Below the pieces are notes generated by a model, which ran no database searches, was not told where the DNA came from, and saw only the letters and a program-made list of their open reading frames with translations. A program made the translations under genes and the position numbers. Positions 7,496 to 15,979 of a DNA stretch of 19,640 nucleotides are shown here, piece after piece. The DNA comes from Chrysochromulina parva (taxonomy: Eukaryota > Haptophyta > Prymnesiales > Chrysochromulinaceae), in the NCBI GenBank assembly GCA_002887195.1, contig PJAB01000872.1:1-19640 (forward strand), given 5' to 3'. Within the stretch, counting starts at the first letter, position 1, and every line of letters begins with the position of its first letter.

Positions 7496-7926
7496 ATGCG
7501 TGAGTTTTATCTGAACAAGCTACCCGATAGTATTATAGTAATGGAGTTGGAGAGGGACGGACTCCCGAGTCGAGTGTGCGGTGAGGCGTGTCTGGGGGGG
7601 GCGAAAGAGCGGTGTGGTGCCGACGTGCTCATGCGACGTGATGTGTGGACTGTGTGTGGAGCTGCCTGTCGTTGTATCGGATTAATGTATGAGGATTGAG
7701 GTCGCACTTCTCTCTTTTTCGGAAATGTTTGAAAGTCGCAATCCCAGCATTCTATCAGACATTCAAGCTCATGAGTCGAAACAACACAAGTACCTAAACA
7801 AGCGAAACCGAATACCCCTGTAGCCAACGGAGTAGGAAAGGGGGCATGCTTGCTTGCTCCCTCGACACATTCACCACGCCACGTGTCCGCAGCGCGCACT
7901 TGGAAGACTGACACGTGGCGCTGGCA
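7496..7926. other. Intergenic region upstream of UGGT
   Basis: The region is AT-richer than the flanking genes. A 67-codon ATG frame at 7496-7699 (MREFYLNKLPDSIIV...) has no recognisable motif and mixed codon use and was not called as a gene. The notable element is the inverted CACGTG pair at 7877-7920. It is presumably the UGGT promoter and 5' untranslated region. Confidence 0.5.
7877..7920. promoter_or_regulatory. Inverted pair of CACGTG boxes before the UGGT start
   Basis: CGCCACGTGTC (7877-7887) and GACACGTGGCG (7910-7920) are perfect 11-bp inverted copies separated by 22 bases. The right arm ends 6 bases before the ATG at 7927. Each arm contains CACGTG, and the right arm reads TGACACGTGG, close to ACGT-core sites of bZIP factors that act in ER stress. 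The pair could be a double transcription-factor site, or a stem-loop if it lies in the 5' untranslated RNA. Both roles are inference. Confidence 0.5.
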
Positions 7927-10900
7927 ATGGCGGTGTCGGCGCTCATCGTGACGCTGCTCGGTCTCGCTGCGGCCGAGGACACCCTGACGCCCAAGAACAT
8001 CGACATCTCGCTGACCGCACGATGGCCCGAGACGCCGATCGCCGCCGAGGCCGCAGAGTTCCTTGCCGTGGAGGGCAGCCAGCTGTTCTGGACGTTCGCG
8101 GAGACGTATGTGCCGCCAGAGGGTGGCTCGGACGAGGCGCATCTCGCGGCCGTGGAGCTCGCGGCCGCCAAGCTACTCTCGCCGCTCGGTCTTAAGCTGC
8201 TGCGCGGCTACCTGGCAGCGCACATCTTCTCCGCGCGTGTCGAAATGTTCCGCCAGCTGCAGACGCGTGAAGAGCAGGAACACGGCATGGACTCCGCGGA
8301 CGGATGGGTGCGCGCGTGCGGCCGCGTGCAGGCGCTGAGCGCCTCGGAGCCCGCACCCGCTTTGATCGACGCGGTGCTCGCCGGTGGCTGCTCCGTGCCC
8401 GAGTCGCTCGAGGAGCGCGAGACGGCCGAGGTGACGCCGCTCGCCGTGGACCACGTGTTCGGAAGCGTCGGCGGCGGCACGGCGCCCATGGTCGTGCTCT
8501 ACGCGCCACTCGGCTCGGCCGCGTTTCGCGCCGCTCACGCGACGCTCACGCAGCGCGCGCGCGAAGGCGCCATCGTCTACGTCTACCGGCCTCAGATGCG
8601 CGCCGCGCCGGGCGCTCGCTCGCAGTCGCTTCAGGGCTACGGCGTGCAGCTCGCGATCAAGAATATGGAGTACAAGGTGCTGGACGACAAGGCCGTGCAG
8701 GACCTGGGCGGCATCGAAGGCGACGATGGCGAGGCGGCCGAGGGCGAGGCGGAGGACGAGGCGGACGTGGGAGGCTTCTTCTTCGGCACGCTCGCGTCGC
8801 GTCGTCCCGAGCTGGCGGAGCAGCTGCAAGCGCTCCAGGGCACATTGCTCGCGCAGGAGACCGAGGCGTCGACGAAGCTCAAGGCTTGGGCGATGCAGGA
8901 CCTCGGGCTGCAAGCCGCCACGCGCGTCCTCGCCGCGTCCGATCCGCTCAAGGCGCTGCGTGACGTGTGCCAAAACTTCCCTTTCGCGTCTGGCAAGCTG
9001 TCGAAGCTCAAGGTGTCGCAGGAGCTGTCTGCTGGGGTGCGGGCCAGCCAGCAGACCTACTTCGGCCCCGGCTACAATGGCGCCTTTCTCAACGGCCTCG
9101 CGCTCCCGATCACGGACAATGACTTTTACGGCCTGATGAACACAATCCAGTCCGAGCTGCACACGATCGACGCTCTCTCGTCGCTCGAGCTGCCCGCGGC
9201 GACCATCTCACGCCTCGTCTCGCTGCCACCGCCGCAGGCGAGCCTGCGCATCAACCCGTCGCACGAGGCCGTGCTCTTCATCAACGATGTGGTCAAGGAC
9301 AAGAAGTACCAGCAGTTCGATCCGCAGCTGCGCGCGATGACGCGCGTCAACATGTGGGGTCAAATGGCCTTCTGCAGGCAGAACGTCCTCACGATGATCT
9401 TCGTCGTAGACCCATCGAGCGAGCTTGGCTTGGCAGTGCTCGCCTATATGCTCGGCCTCTACGCCAACGGCGCGCCCATCCGCTTCGGACTCGTGCTCGC
9501 GCCGGCCGCCTCCGCGCGCGGCGCCGTCGTGGGCACCGACCCCAAGAGCGATGCGTTCTTGCCCGCGGCCACCGACGGCGCGCCGCGCACGCGGCTGCGC
9601 GCGCTCGCGAGCACGTACGAGACCGCCGAGTGGGCAGCCGATCCGATCGCTACGGCGCTCGAGGCCGCTGCGGCCAGCGCGGGCGGGGCCGACGCTAAGG
9701 GCGGCAGCGGCGGTGGGACGGGCGGCGAAGGGAATGCCGGCGGTGCGCTGGCGGCGGCCGAGGGCGGCGAGTCACCCGAGGGCGGCGGGGCGGTGGCGGC
9801 GGCCGAGGGCGGCGCGTCGCCCGATGCGCCGAGCGACGAGGCGCAGCGACTCGGGTTGCTCCTCACAAAGCTCTTCCTGTTCCTCAAGAAGAAGGCGGGC
9901 ACCCAGGCCTCGCTCAAGTTCCTCAGCGCGGTCAATGAGAACCGCATGCAGATGATGATGGGCTTCTTCGGCGGCGGCGGCTATGATGAGCTCGAGGAGC
10001 ACCACCTCGCCAAGGCGTTTGAGCAGGCGTACCCCCGCAAGCTCGGCGAGCAGCTCGACCGGCTCACGGTCTACCAAGGCATCGTACAGGGCACGATCAC
10101 CGACTTTGACGAGCTCGCTGCGGGGGGGTCGCGCTTCCTGCGCGACAAGGGCCTCGGGGCCGCGCCCGCCATCCTGACCAATGGAGTGCTGACGCCCGTG
10201 ACGCAGAACTACGAGCAGGAGGTGATGATGGCGCTCAATGCGGAGCACAGGTTCGTGAGCAGCCTGATCAGTAAGCGGGTGCTGACCGACGAGACGACCG
10301 ACAAGGCCGCCGCCATCATCAAGGCGGGCCTTGCCTTCCCTCGCTACTCGAAGGCGCTCCTGCTACCGATCGATGATATCGAAGTCGCGCCGCTCACGCC
10401 CGCGGCAGCGCTCGCGTCGGTTGCATGGCTGGCGTCGATCGCGGCGCCCAAGGACGAGGCCGCGGTCGCGGAGGCGGCGCCCAAGGACGGGGCCGCGGTC
10501 GCGGAGACTGATAGCATGGCGGCGGCTGACGATGAGTTTGGCGACGAGCAAATGTTTGGAGCGGGTGAGGAGGAAGGCGGAGCCGGCGCCGACGCGGACG
10601 CCGGTGCCATCGATCCCGCCCTGCTGCACTCTGTGAGCCACCTCCTCGTCATCGACCTTTGCCAGCCGGCCCATCTGAGCGTGCTCGCGGGCACCCTGAG
10701 CGCGCTCGAGGCGTCGCCAAACGGTCGTTCGCGCCTCGGGCTGCTCCACAACCCAACGGCCGCTTCGCATGAGGCATGTGCTCCCGCAGCGGCCGCCGCG
10801 TGGACCGCGCTCGTCCGTGCCTTCGACGGGAGCACATACGCGCCGCTCAAGGCGCTCGTGGCGCTCTTGCACGCGGCGAGCCTCGCGCCGGGCGCCTCGT

Positions 10901-13176
10901 CCATCAGCAGCGCGCTCGCGTCGGCTGTGCTGCCCGCTAAGGCTCGCGGCGGCCCCGCCGTCGACCTGGGCGCGCATGCGGCATACGCGGCGACGCTCGG
11001 ATTAGGCAAGGGCGCGGGCGCGCTGATCACCAATGGGCGCCTCGTCTTGCTCACGGACGGCGCGCCGCTAGATGCAGTCGACGTGGCCTTGCTCGAAGAG
11101 TACGAGCTTCGTCAGCGCGCCGAGGGCGCCGCGCACCTGATCAGCCAGCTGACAGTCAGCCATGACAAGGATGCGAGCGTCGAGGGCGGCGCCGCGCGCT
11201 GGCGCTCGGACGTACTCATGCATGCAGTCGTGCAGCTGACGAGCGTCGCCAAGCGTGCACTCGCGCGCGATGCCGGCAAGGACCGCAAGGTGCAGCTACA
11301 GCCAGACGACCTGCCGTGCGGCGCGGCGTGCGTGCGTATCCCGGGCGAGGGCGTCGGCGCGGCGATGGAGCTGGTGGCCATCCTCGACCCGCTCTCCAAG
11401 GCGGCGCAGCGCCTCGCACCGCTCATGATGGAGCTGCATGTGGCGCTCGGATGCACCGTCACACTCCATCTCAACCCAGACACCGCCATCACCGAGTTCC
11501 CCCTCGAGGACTTTTACCGGTACGTGGTCTCGCTCACGCCCAAATTCGACGCGGACGGGCGCTCCCTCGCGCCCACCGCAGACATGGCGCGCTTCGCGCG
11601 GCTCAAGACACCGCAGGTGCTCACGTTGCACCTGGATGCACCCGAGGCGTGGCTGGTGCAGGTCAATGAGGCGGCGTACGACATGGACAACCTGCGTCTC
11701 GCCGAGCTGGGCGAGCGGCGCACGCTCTACGCGCGCTACGAGCTCGTCTCCGTGCTCATCACGGGCTCGTGCCAGGACTTTCGGAAGCACGAACCTCCCA
11801 ATGGTCTGCAACTGCTCCTCGGCACGTCCCCCGCAGCGCCGCACAGCACGGACACGCTCGTCATGTCCAACCTGGGCTATTGGCAGCTTAAGGCGATGCC
11901 GGGCGCGTGGCTACTCTCGCTCGCCCCCGGCCCCTCGTCCGAGGTCTTTAGCATCCACTCAGACGCCAAGCTCGTCGCAGCGGGCCACGCGACGGCGCTG
12001 CTCGGCGGGCGCGGCCACATCGACGTCGCCGGCCTGCAGCCTCGCCGCGCCATCCGGCTGCTCGTCTCCGACTTCACCGGGCTACACGCGACGCTTCTTG
12101 TCAGCAAAAAGGTGGGCATGGAGAGCGTCTCCATCCTCGACTCGGAGGACAAGCAGGGCGGCGGCGCAGGAGGTGGCGGCGGCGGCGGCGGCGGCGGCGG
12201 AAGCGGCGACAAGAGCGGTGTGCTCGATTCGCTCTCGAAGTGGGCATTTGGGAGCGCCGGTAGTGCGGCCGATGACGACGTGGTCAACGTCTTCTCGCTC
12301 GCCTCAGGCCACTTGTACGAGCGCTTCCTGAAGATCATGATGCAGTCCGTCGTCGACCGCACCACGCGCAAGGTCAAGTTCTGGCTGCTCAAAAACTTCC
12401 TCTCGCCCGCCTTCATGGGCTTCTTGCCCCACATGGCCAAGGAGGTCGGCTTCGACTACGAGCTTGTGCAGTACCAGTGGCCCACGTGGCTGCACAAGCA
12501 GACCAACAAGCAGCGCATCATCTGGGGGTACAAGATCCTCTTCCTCGACGTCATGTTCCCGCTGCACCTCAAGCGCATCATCTACATCGATGCCGACCAG
12601 GTGATCAACGCCGACGTGGGCGAGCTGTGGGATCTCAAGATGCCCCCGCGCACCGCCGTCGCGATGACCCCCTTTTGCAACCGCGATGCCAACCCGGACA
12701 CCACGGGCTTCCGCTTCTTCGCGCACGGCTACTGGAAGGACCATCTTCGGGGACACCCCTACCACATCTCGGCCCTCTTCGTCGTCGATCTGCACAAGTT
12801 CCGCCGGCGCGCCTATGGCGACCAGTACCGCATCTTTTACGACTCTCTCTCCAAGGACCCGAACTCGCTCGCGAATCTGGACCAGGATCTGCCCAACTAT
12901 GCGCAGCACGTCGTACCCATCCACTCGTTGCCCGAGGAGTGGCTCTGGTGCGAGACTTGGTGTGGGAACGCGTCCAAGCCCGCCGCCAAGACGGTCGACC
13001 TGTGCAACAACCCATTAACCAAGGAGCCAAAGCTCAACCAGGCCCACCGGATCGTCGGCAAGCGCTGGAGCACGTACGACGAGCGCTCGAATGAGATTGA
13101 GCGCTCACTCAGTGCGGCGGCGCGCGCGCACGACGCGGCGAGCGACGGCGCCGCCAAGCCCAGGGATGAATTGTGA
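7927..13176 (+). CDS. UGGT: UDP-glucose:glycoprotein glucosyltransferase (ER folding sensor)
   Basis: UGGT adds a glucose to high-mannose N-glycans of misfolded glycoproteins in the ER lumen, so that calnexin/calreticulin can rebind them. The chosen ATG (7927) gives 1749 residues; the frame also opens four codons earlier at GTG, which I reject. Residues 1-16 form a signal peptide (MAVSALIVTLLGLAAAEDT). The N-terminal thioredoxin-like domains show family marks such as ARWPETPIAAEAAEFL, FSARVEMFRQL, APMVVLYAPLGSAAFR, LQGYGVQLAIKNMEYK and LKAWAMQDLGLQAATRVLA. The GT24 catalytic domain spans about 1459-1735: SGHLYERFLKIMM, RIIYIDADQV with DxD at D1555/D1557, LDQDLPNYAQH, EWLWCETWC, and DLCNNPLTKEPK. 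The C-terminus is RDEL, a KDEL-type ER retrieval signal. It is longer than the usual 1500-1600 residues because of Ala/Gly-rich inserts at about 578-641, 838-896 and 1410-1430. The whole protein is in one exon. Confidence 0.96.
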   Translation: MAVSALIVTLLGLAAAEDTLTPKNIDISLTARWPETPIAAEAAEFLAVEGSQLFWTFAETYVPPEGGSDEAHLAAVELAAAKLLSPLGLKLLRGYLAAHIFSARVEMFRQLQTREEQEHGMDSADGWVRACGRVQALSASEPAPALIDAVLAGGCSVPESLEERETAEVTPLAVDHVFGSVGGGTAPMVVLYAPLGSAAFRAAHATLTQRAREGAIVYVYRPQMRAAPGARSQSLQGYGVQLAIKNMEYKVLDDKAVQDLGGIEGDDGEAAEGEAEDEADVGGFFFGTLASRRPELAEQLQALQGTLLAQETEASTKLKAWAMQDLGLQAATRVLAASDPLKALRDVCQNFPFASGKLSKLKVSQELSAGVRASQQTYFGPGYNGAFLNGLALPITDNDFYGLMNTIQSELHTIDALSSLELPAATISRLVSLPPPQASLRINPSHEAVLFINDVVKDKKYQQFDPQLRAMTRVNMWGQMAFCRQNVLTMIFVVDPSSELGLAVLAYMLGLYANGAPIRFGLVLAPAASARGAVVGTDPKSDAFLPAATDGAPRTRLRALASTYETAEWAADPIATALEAAAASAGGADAKGGSGGGTGGEGNAGGALAAAEGGESPEGGGAVAAAEGGASPDAPSDEAQRLGLLLTKLFLFLKKKAGTQASLKFLSAVNENRMQMMMGFFGGGGYDELEEHHLAKAFEQAYPRKLGEQLDRLTVYQGIVQGTITDFDELAAGGSRFLRDKGLGAAPAILTNGVLTPVTQNYEQEVMMALNAEHRFVSSLISKRVLTDETTDKAAAIIKAGLAFPRYSKALLLPIDDIEVAPLTPAAALASVAWLASIAAPKDEAAVAEAAPKDGAAVAETDSMAAADDEFGDEQMFGAGEEEGGAGADADAGAIDPALLHSVSHLLVIDLCQPAHLSVLAGTLSALEASPNGRSRLGLLHNPTAASHEACAPAAAAAWTALVRAFDGSTYAPLKALVALLHAASLAPGASSISSALASAVLPAKARGGPAVDLGAHAAYAATLGLGKGAGALITNGRLVLLTDGAPLDAVDVALLEEYELRQRAEGAAHLISQLTVSHDKDASVEGGAARWRSDVLMHAVVQLTSVAKRALARDAGKDRKVQLQPDDLPCGAACVRIPGEGVGAAMELVAILDPLSKAAQRLAPLMMELHVALGCTVTLHLNPDTAITEFPLEDFYRYVVSLTPKFDADGRSLAPTADMARFARLKTPQVLTLHLDAPEAWLVQVNEAAYDMDNLRLAELGERRTLYARYELVSVLITGSCQDFRKHEPPNGLQLLLGTSPAAPHSTDTLVMSNLGYWQLKAMPGAWLLSLAPGPSSEVFSIHSDAKLVAAGHATALLGGRGHIDVAGLQPRRAIRLLVSDFTGLHATLLVSKKVGMESVSILDSEDKQGGGAGGGGGGGGGGGSGDKSGVLDSLSKWAFGSAGSAADDDVVNVFSLASGHLYERFLKIMMQSVVDRTTRKVKFWLLKNFLSPAFMGFLPHMAKEVGFDYELVQYQWPTWLHKQTNKQRIIWGYKILFLDVMFPLHLKRIIYIDADQVINADVGELWDLKMPPRTAVAMTPFCNRDANPDTTGFRFFAHGYWKDHLRGHPYHISALFVVDLHKFRRRAYGDQYRIFYDSLSKDPNSLANLDQDLPNYAQHVVPIHSLPEEWLWCETWCGNASKPAAKTVDLCNNPLTKEPKLNQAHRIVGKRWSTYDERSNEIERSLSAAARAHDAASDGAAKPRDEL
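9738..9827 (+). repeat. 45-bp period repeat inside UGGT (Ala/Gly linker)
   Basis: Two 15-residue units, GALAAAEGGESPEGG and GAVAAAEGGASPDAP, sit in a low-complexity insert between thioredoxin-like domains. They look like a recent in-frame tandem duplication in a flexible linker. Confidence 0.7.
10441..10506 (+). repeat. 33-bp tandem duplication inside UGGT
   Basis: Bases 10441-10473 and 10474-10506 are nearly identical (one A/G difference) and encode AAPKDEAAVAE then AAPKDGAAVAE. They lie within a variable acidic insert that continues with DDEFGDEQMFGAGEEEGG. Confidence 0.8.
12151..12210 (+). repeat. Poly-glycine (GGC) run inside UGGT
   Basis: A GGC/GGT/GGA run encodes about 17 glycines with one alanine and one serine, in the linker just before the catalytic GT24 domain. 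It is a trinucleotide microsatellite likely to vary in length between strains. Confidence 0.8.
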
Positions 13177-13986
13177 GCAGACTAGGTGCGCGATCGATGT
13201 GATTCGTACGTGATCGCACCGCCGCGGGGCGTGCCCGTGGCGCACGCAGCTTGCTGCGGTGTTCCAGTGTTCAGGTGTGCCAGCGTGAAGCCTTGAAGGC
13301 TGTGGAAGCAAACCCCGAAACCCCGCATTCCGAACGCGCACGATCCTGCAGGATTGATCCTCGATGGTCGAAGGTACGATCGCTAACGCCGTAACGCGTG
13401 CGTCAAAGCGCCGGAAACGACTTTAAAAACGATAAACCGCCAGGGCGGCCCGCGCCGGCCATGGCGCCGGCACGGCCTTCAAAATTGTGAATTGATTCGA
13501 TTCAATAAGACGATAGACGTCTGTGCAATGACGTCGTCCACTCTCGAAAAACGAACGACGTGTGGTGCTGTTCTCGTGTGCGAACGGTCGATGCGAATTG
13601 TAATACAAATATTACAAAAACTTCTTTCCCCGCGCTCACCCGTCTCGTCAAAATTCAAGCATCTACCCGCAGGTCACTCGGCCCACAGCTAGTCTTGCTA
13701 CTTAAGCGTTCAGTAGCATTCAGGAAACAGTGGAGCCCATCTCGGCGATCGGATCATCTGAAGAAGACCTCGTCCCGAGCGGCCTTCGCGGCCGGCGTTC
13801 GGCCGATGGGGCGTCATCCGGTACTCCTCAGCTAGAGTGCGCGTGCACACCTGCCAGTCGCACCGCCTCTGGTCGTCTCACCTGCTCTTCCCCACGTCCA
13901 TCGACTCCCTTTTCAGCGACCCCGCCGCACATGCCACGCCCGCCCGCCGCCCGCCGCCCTCTCGGCTCGGAACTCATCAACGGAAC
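13177..13986. other. Convergent intergenic region between UGGT and RPN3
   Basis: The two flanking genes end toward this gap. The composition is mixed: a GC-rich patch around 13436-13480 (near-palindromic GCCGGCCATGGCGCCGGC), then an AT-rich patch around 13480-13625 with the inverted repeat TTGTAAT-ACAAAT-ATTACAA at 13598-13617. Open frames here lack motifs, and 13730-13996 begins at GTG. No tRNA or other RNA gene was recognised. It probably holds both 3' untranslated regions. Confidence 0.5.
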
Positions 13987-15834
13987 TCACTCATAGTCCT
14001 CCTCGGCAAGGGCCTCGGCGAGCTCAGCCTCCTCGAGCTGGCGCTGCTTCATAGCGTCGGCGTCGAGAAGCCCATCCTTGTGCGCGTCGGGCGGGTAGCT
14101 CATCGCTTTGACCGCGTCGTTGTGCACGTTGAGGCAGAACGTGATGCGCTTGTGGAACGCGGCCTGCGGCTCGAGCGTCGAGTACACGTCGGTCGGGTCT
14201 TTGGAGATGAGCACCGCGTTCGCATGGTCGAGGGTCGCCTCGATGACGCCGTCGCGGATGGCCTTAGCCGCGATCGACTCCATATCCTCGGGATGGTCGA
14301 GGACGAGCTTGGCAGCCACGTCACTCAGTGCGATGCGAGAGTACGCGAGCGAGATGTTGCGCAGCCCGGCGCGGATCACGTTCTGACGCAGGCGCACGAT
14401 GAGGGTGTAGTTGCTGTCCGCGGTGAAGGTCGCCGCGTGCTTCTCCATCGCCATGCGGAAGGCGGCGAGGTCGCCCAGCCGCACCGCCTGCACAAGCTCG
14501 AGGTACGGGCGCATCGGCGCGCGGCTCTGAGGGTGGCGGAAGACGGCGCGCTCGGGGATCTCGCCGAGCAACAACTGGACGATCGCACCGAGCTTGTACA
14601 CCGCCAGCCGGAAGCCGAGCCCCTTGGTCGTGGGTGCCTTGCGCTGCGCCTGCAGCAGGCAGCGGTGCGCCTCCGTGTACTCGAGCTGAAGCGCCTTGAT
14701 GCGCCCCGTGTAGTACAGGTAGCGGGCAAGCTGGGTGGCTCCCGCCGACTCGGGGAAGGTGGTCTTGGTGAGGAGCTTCTCTGCCTGGTCGAAGAGCTTG
14801 TAGTGCTGCGGCGATGGCGGATGGGGCGAGGGAGCGAGGGGGCGAGGGGGCGAAGGGACGATGAGGTGAGGGGCGGACGCGGTGGGCGTGGTATGAGGGG
14901 GGAACTGGGTGTTGGGCCAATCATGGGGAGCGGACGCGGTGGGCGTGGTATGAGGGGGGAACCCGGTGTTGGCCAATCAAGGGGGGCGACACGCCCACGG
15001 AGGACGCGCGCCCGGGTGGATGGTGCGGGCGAGGCGGCAGCCGCACCTGGTAGTTGCGCAGCAGCAGATTGAGCAGCGTCGCCTGGCACGTGGAGTTGTG
15101 GTGCAGGCACGCGGTGCGGTGCGCGGCGAGCAGCGGCGAGCGGATGGCCACGAGCGTGCCGTTAACCTCGTGGGCCCACGAGGCGTAAAAGTAGACGCGC
15201 TCGGCGATGGGGTCGAGCGTGCGGCGCTTGAGCGCACCTACGCGTTCCATGAGCTGCAGCGAGAATGGCACCGCTGCGATCACCTGGTTGTGGTCGAGGA
15301 GCAGCGTGAGCACGAGCAGCCCGACGAGCACCTCGTTCTCGGGCAGCTTCGAGATGCTCGCCTTCTTCTCGTCGTCTTTGTCCTCGGAGGCGGCTGGCGC
15401 GGGCACGGGTTCGGCCGGCTGTGGCAGCATGCCGAGCAGAGCAAGCATGGGCGCGCGCAGCGCGGCCGACGGCGCGACGTGCGTCGAGAGCGCGGCCATC
15501 AACGCACCGACAGCAACCCCGGGGCTCTCCTTGCCCTTCTTACGGAAGGGCCCCAAGACGCGCAGCGCCTGCACCATGTGCCGTGGCTCGCGCGCGTTCA
15601 CGAAGCGCTCGAGCACGGCGAACGCGGCGCTCAGATCTGCACGGGCGATGGCAGACACACAGCAATTGAGAGAAATGTGGGCGAGCCGGGGTGCGTAGCG
15701 CACTCGCGTGGCCACGCGCGCAGTGCGCGCGCACCGGCGATGAGCTGCTCCTGCGGGGACAAGACCGGTGGCGCGGGCGGCGGCGGCGGCGTGGTCGCCG
15801 TCGTCGTCGGCTCCACCTCCATCTTCTCGGGCAT
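13987..15834 (-). CDS. RPN3: 26S proteasome regulatory subunit Rpn3 (PSMD3), three exons
   Basis: Rpn3 is a PCI-domain subunit of the 19S regulatory particle lid, needed for degradation of ubiquitinated proteins. Exons on the minus strand are 15834-15735, 15636-15047 and 14805-13987, giving 502 residues; human PSMD3 has 534. Exon 1 encodes an acidic Pro-rich start (MPEKMEVEPTT) and ends in LIA with a split Asp codon. Exon 2 continues LSAAFAVLERFVNAREPRHM and ends CQATLLNLLLRNYQ. Exon 3 resumes HYKLFDQAEKLLTKTTFPE and runs through ARYLYYTGRIKALQLEY, the PCI region (YTLIVRLRQNVIRAGLRNIS, AKAIRDGVIEATLDH) and ITFCLNVHNDAVKAMSYPP, ending in an acidic tail with TGA. Both introns follow GT-AG, keep the frame, and restore the alignment to known Rpn3 with no gap. 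The gene is head-to-head with the NXD1-like gene. Confidence 0.95.
14806..15046 (-). other. RPN3 intron 2
   Basis: The intron is 241 nt, with donor CAG|GTGCGG at 15047/15046 and acceptor CGCCGCAG|CAC ending at 14806. It falls between codons, joining LLLRNYQ to HYKLFDQAEK. It contains a 57-bp tandem duplication and, next to the acceptor, a C-rich tract (G-rich on the plus strand, 14823-14857). Confidence 0.9.
14874..14986. repeat. 57-bp tandem duplication in RPN3 intron 2
   Basis: Copies at 14874-14930 and 14931-14986 both begin CGGACGCGGTGGGCGTGGTA and both contain a GGCCAATCA block. They differ by a few substitutions and small indels. It is a minisatellite-like expansion confined to the intron. 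Confidence 0.85.
15637..15734 (-). other. RPN3 intron 1
   Basis: The intron is 98 nt, with donor G|GTGCGC at 15735/15734 and acceptor GTGCAG|AT ending at 15637. It interrupts an Asp codon (G|AT). It was placed because exon 1 and exon 2 frames join exactly as LIAD-LSAAF, matching the family spacing before the EPR motif. Confidence 0.85.
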
Positions 15835-15979
15835 GGTGAGCGCGCGGCGGCGACTTCGGTCGCGCGTGCGTCGCGTGTGAACAAAGAACCATCACGGCGT
15901 GAATGGAACGAGAGTCCGATGGAGTTCTTCACCCACTTAGCTCGGATTCTCGGAAATGGCGGGGAAAAGTCCACAAAAA
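15835..15979. promoter_or_regulatory. Compact bidirectional promoter between RPN3 and the NXD1-like gene
   Basis: Only 145 bases separate the two divergent start codons (15834 minus, 15980 plus). The interval must hold both core promoters and 5' untranslated regions unless upstream exons were missed. No TATA box was seen; the RPN3 side is rich in CGCG and the NXD1 side is AT-richer. Confidence 0.5.

Noticed and set aside
8173..9162. 329-codon minus-strand open frame
   Set aside because: It is antisense to UGGT, whose own frame has strong family motifs here.
13837..15072. 411-codon plus-strand open frame
   Set aside because: It is antisense to RPN3 exons and intron; the minus-strand frame matches Rpn3 along its whole length. 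High GC leaves antisense frames open.
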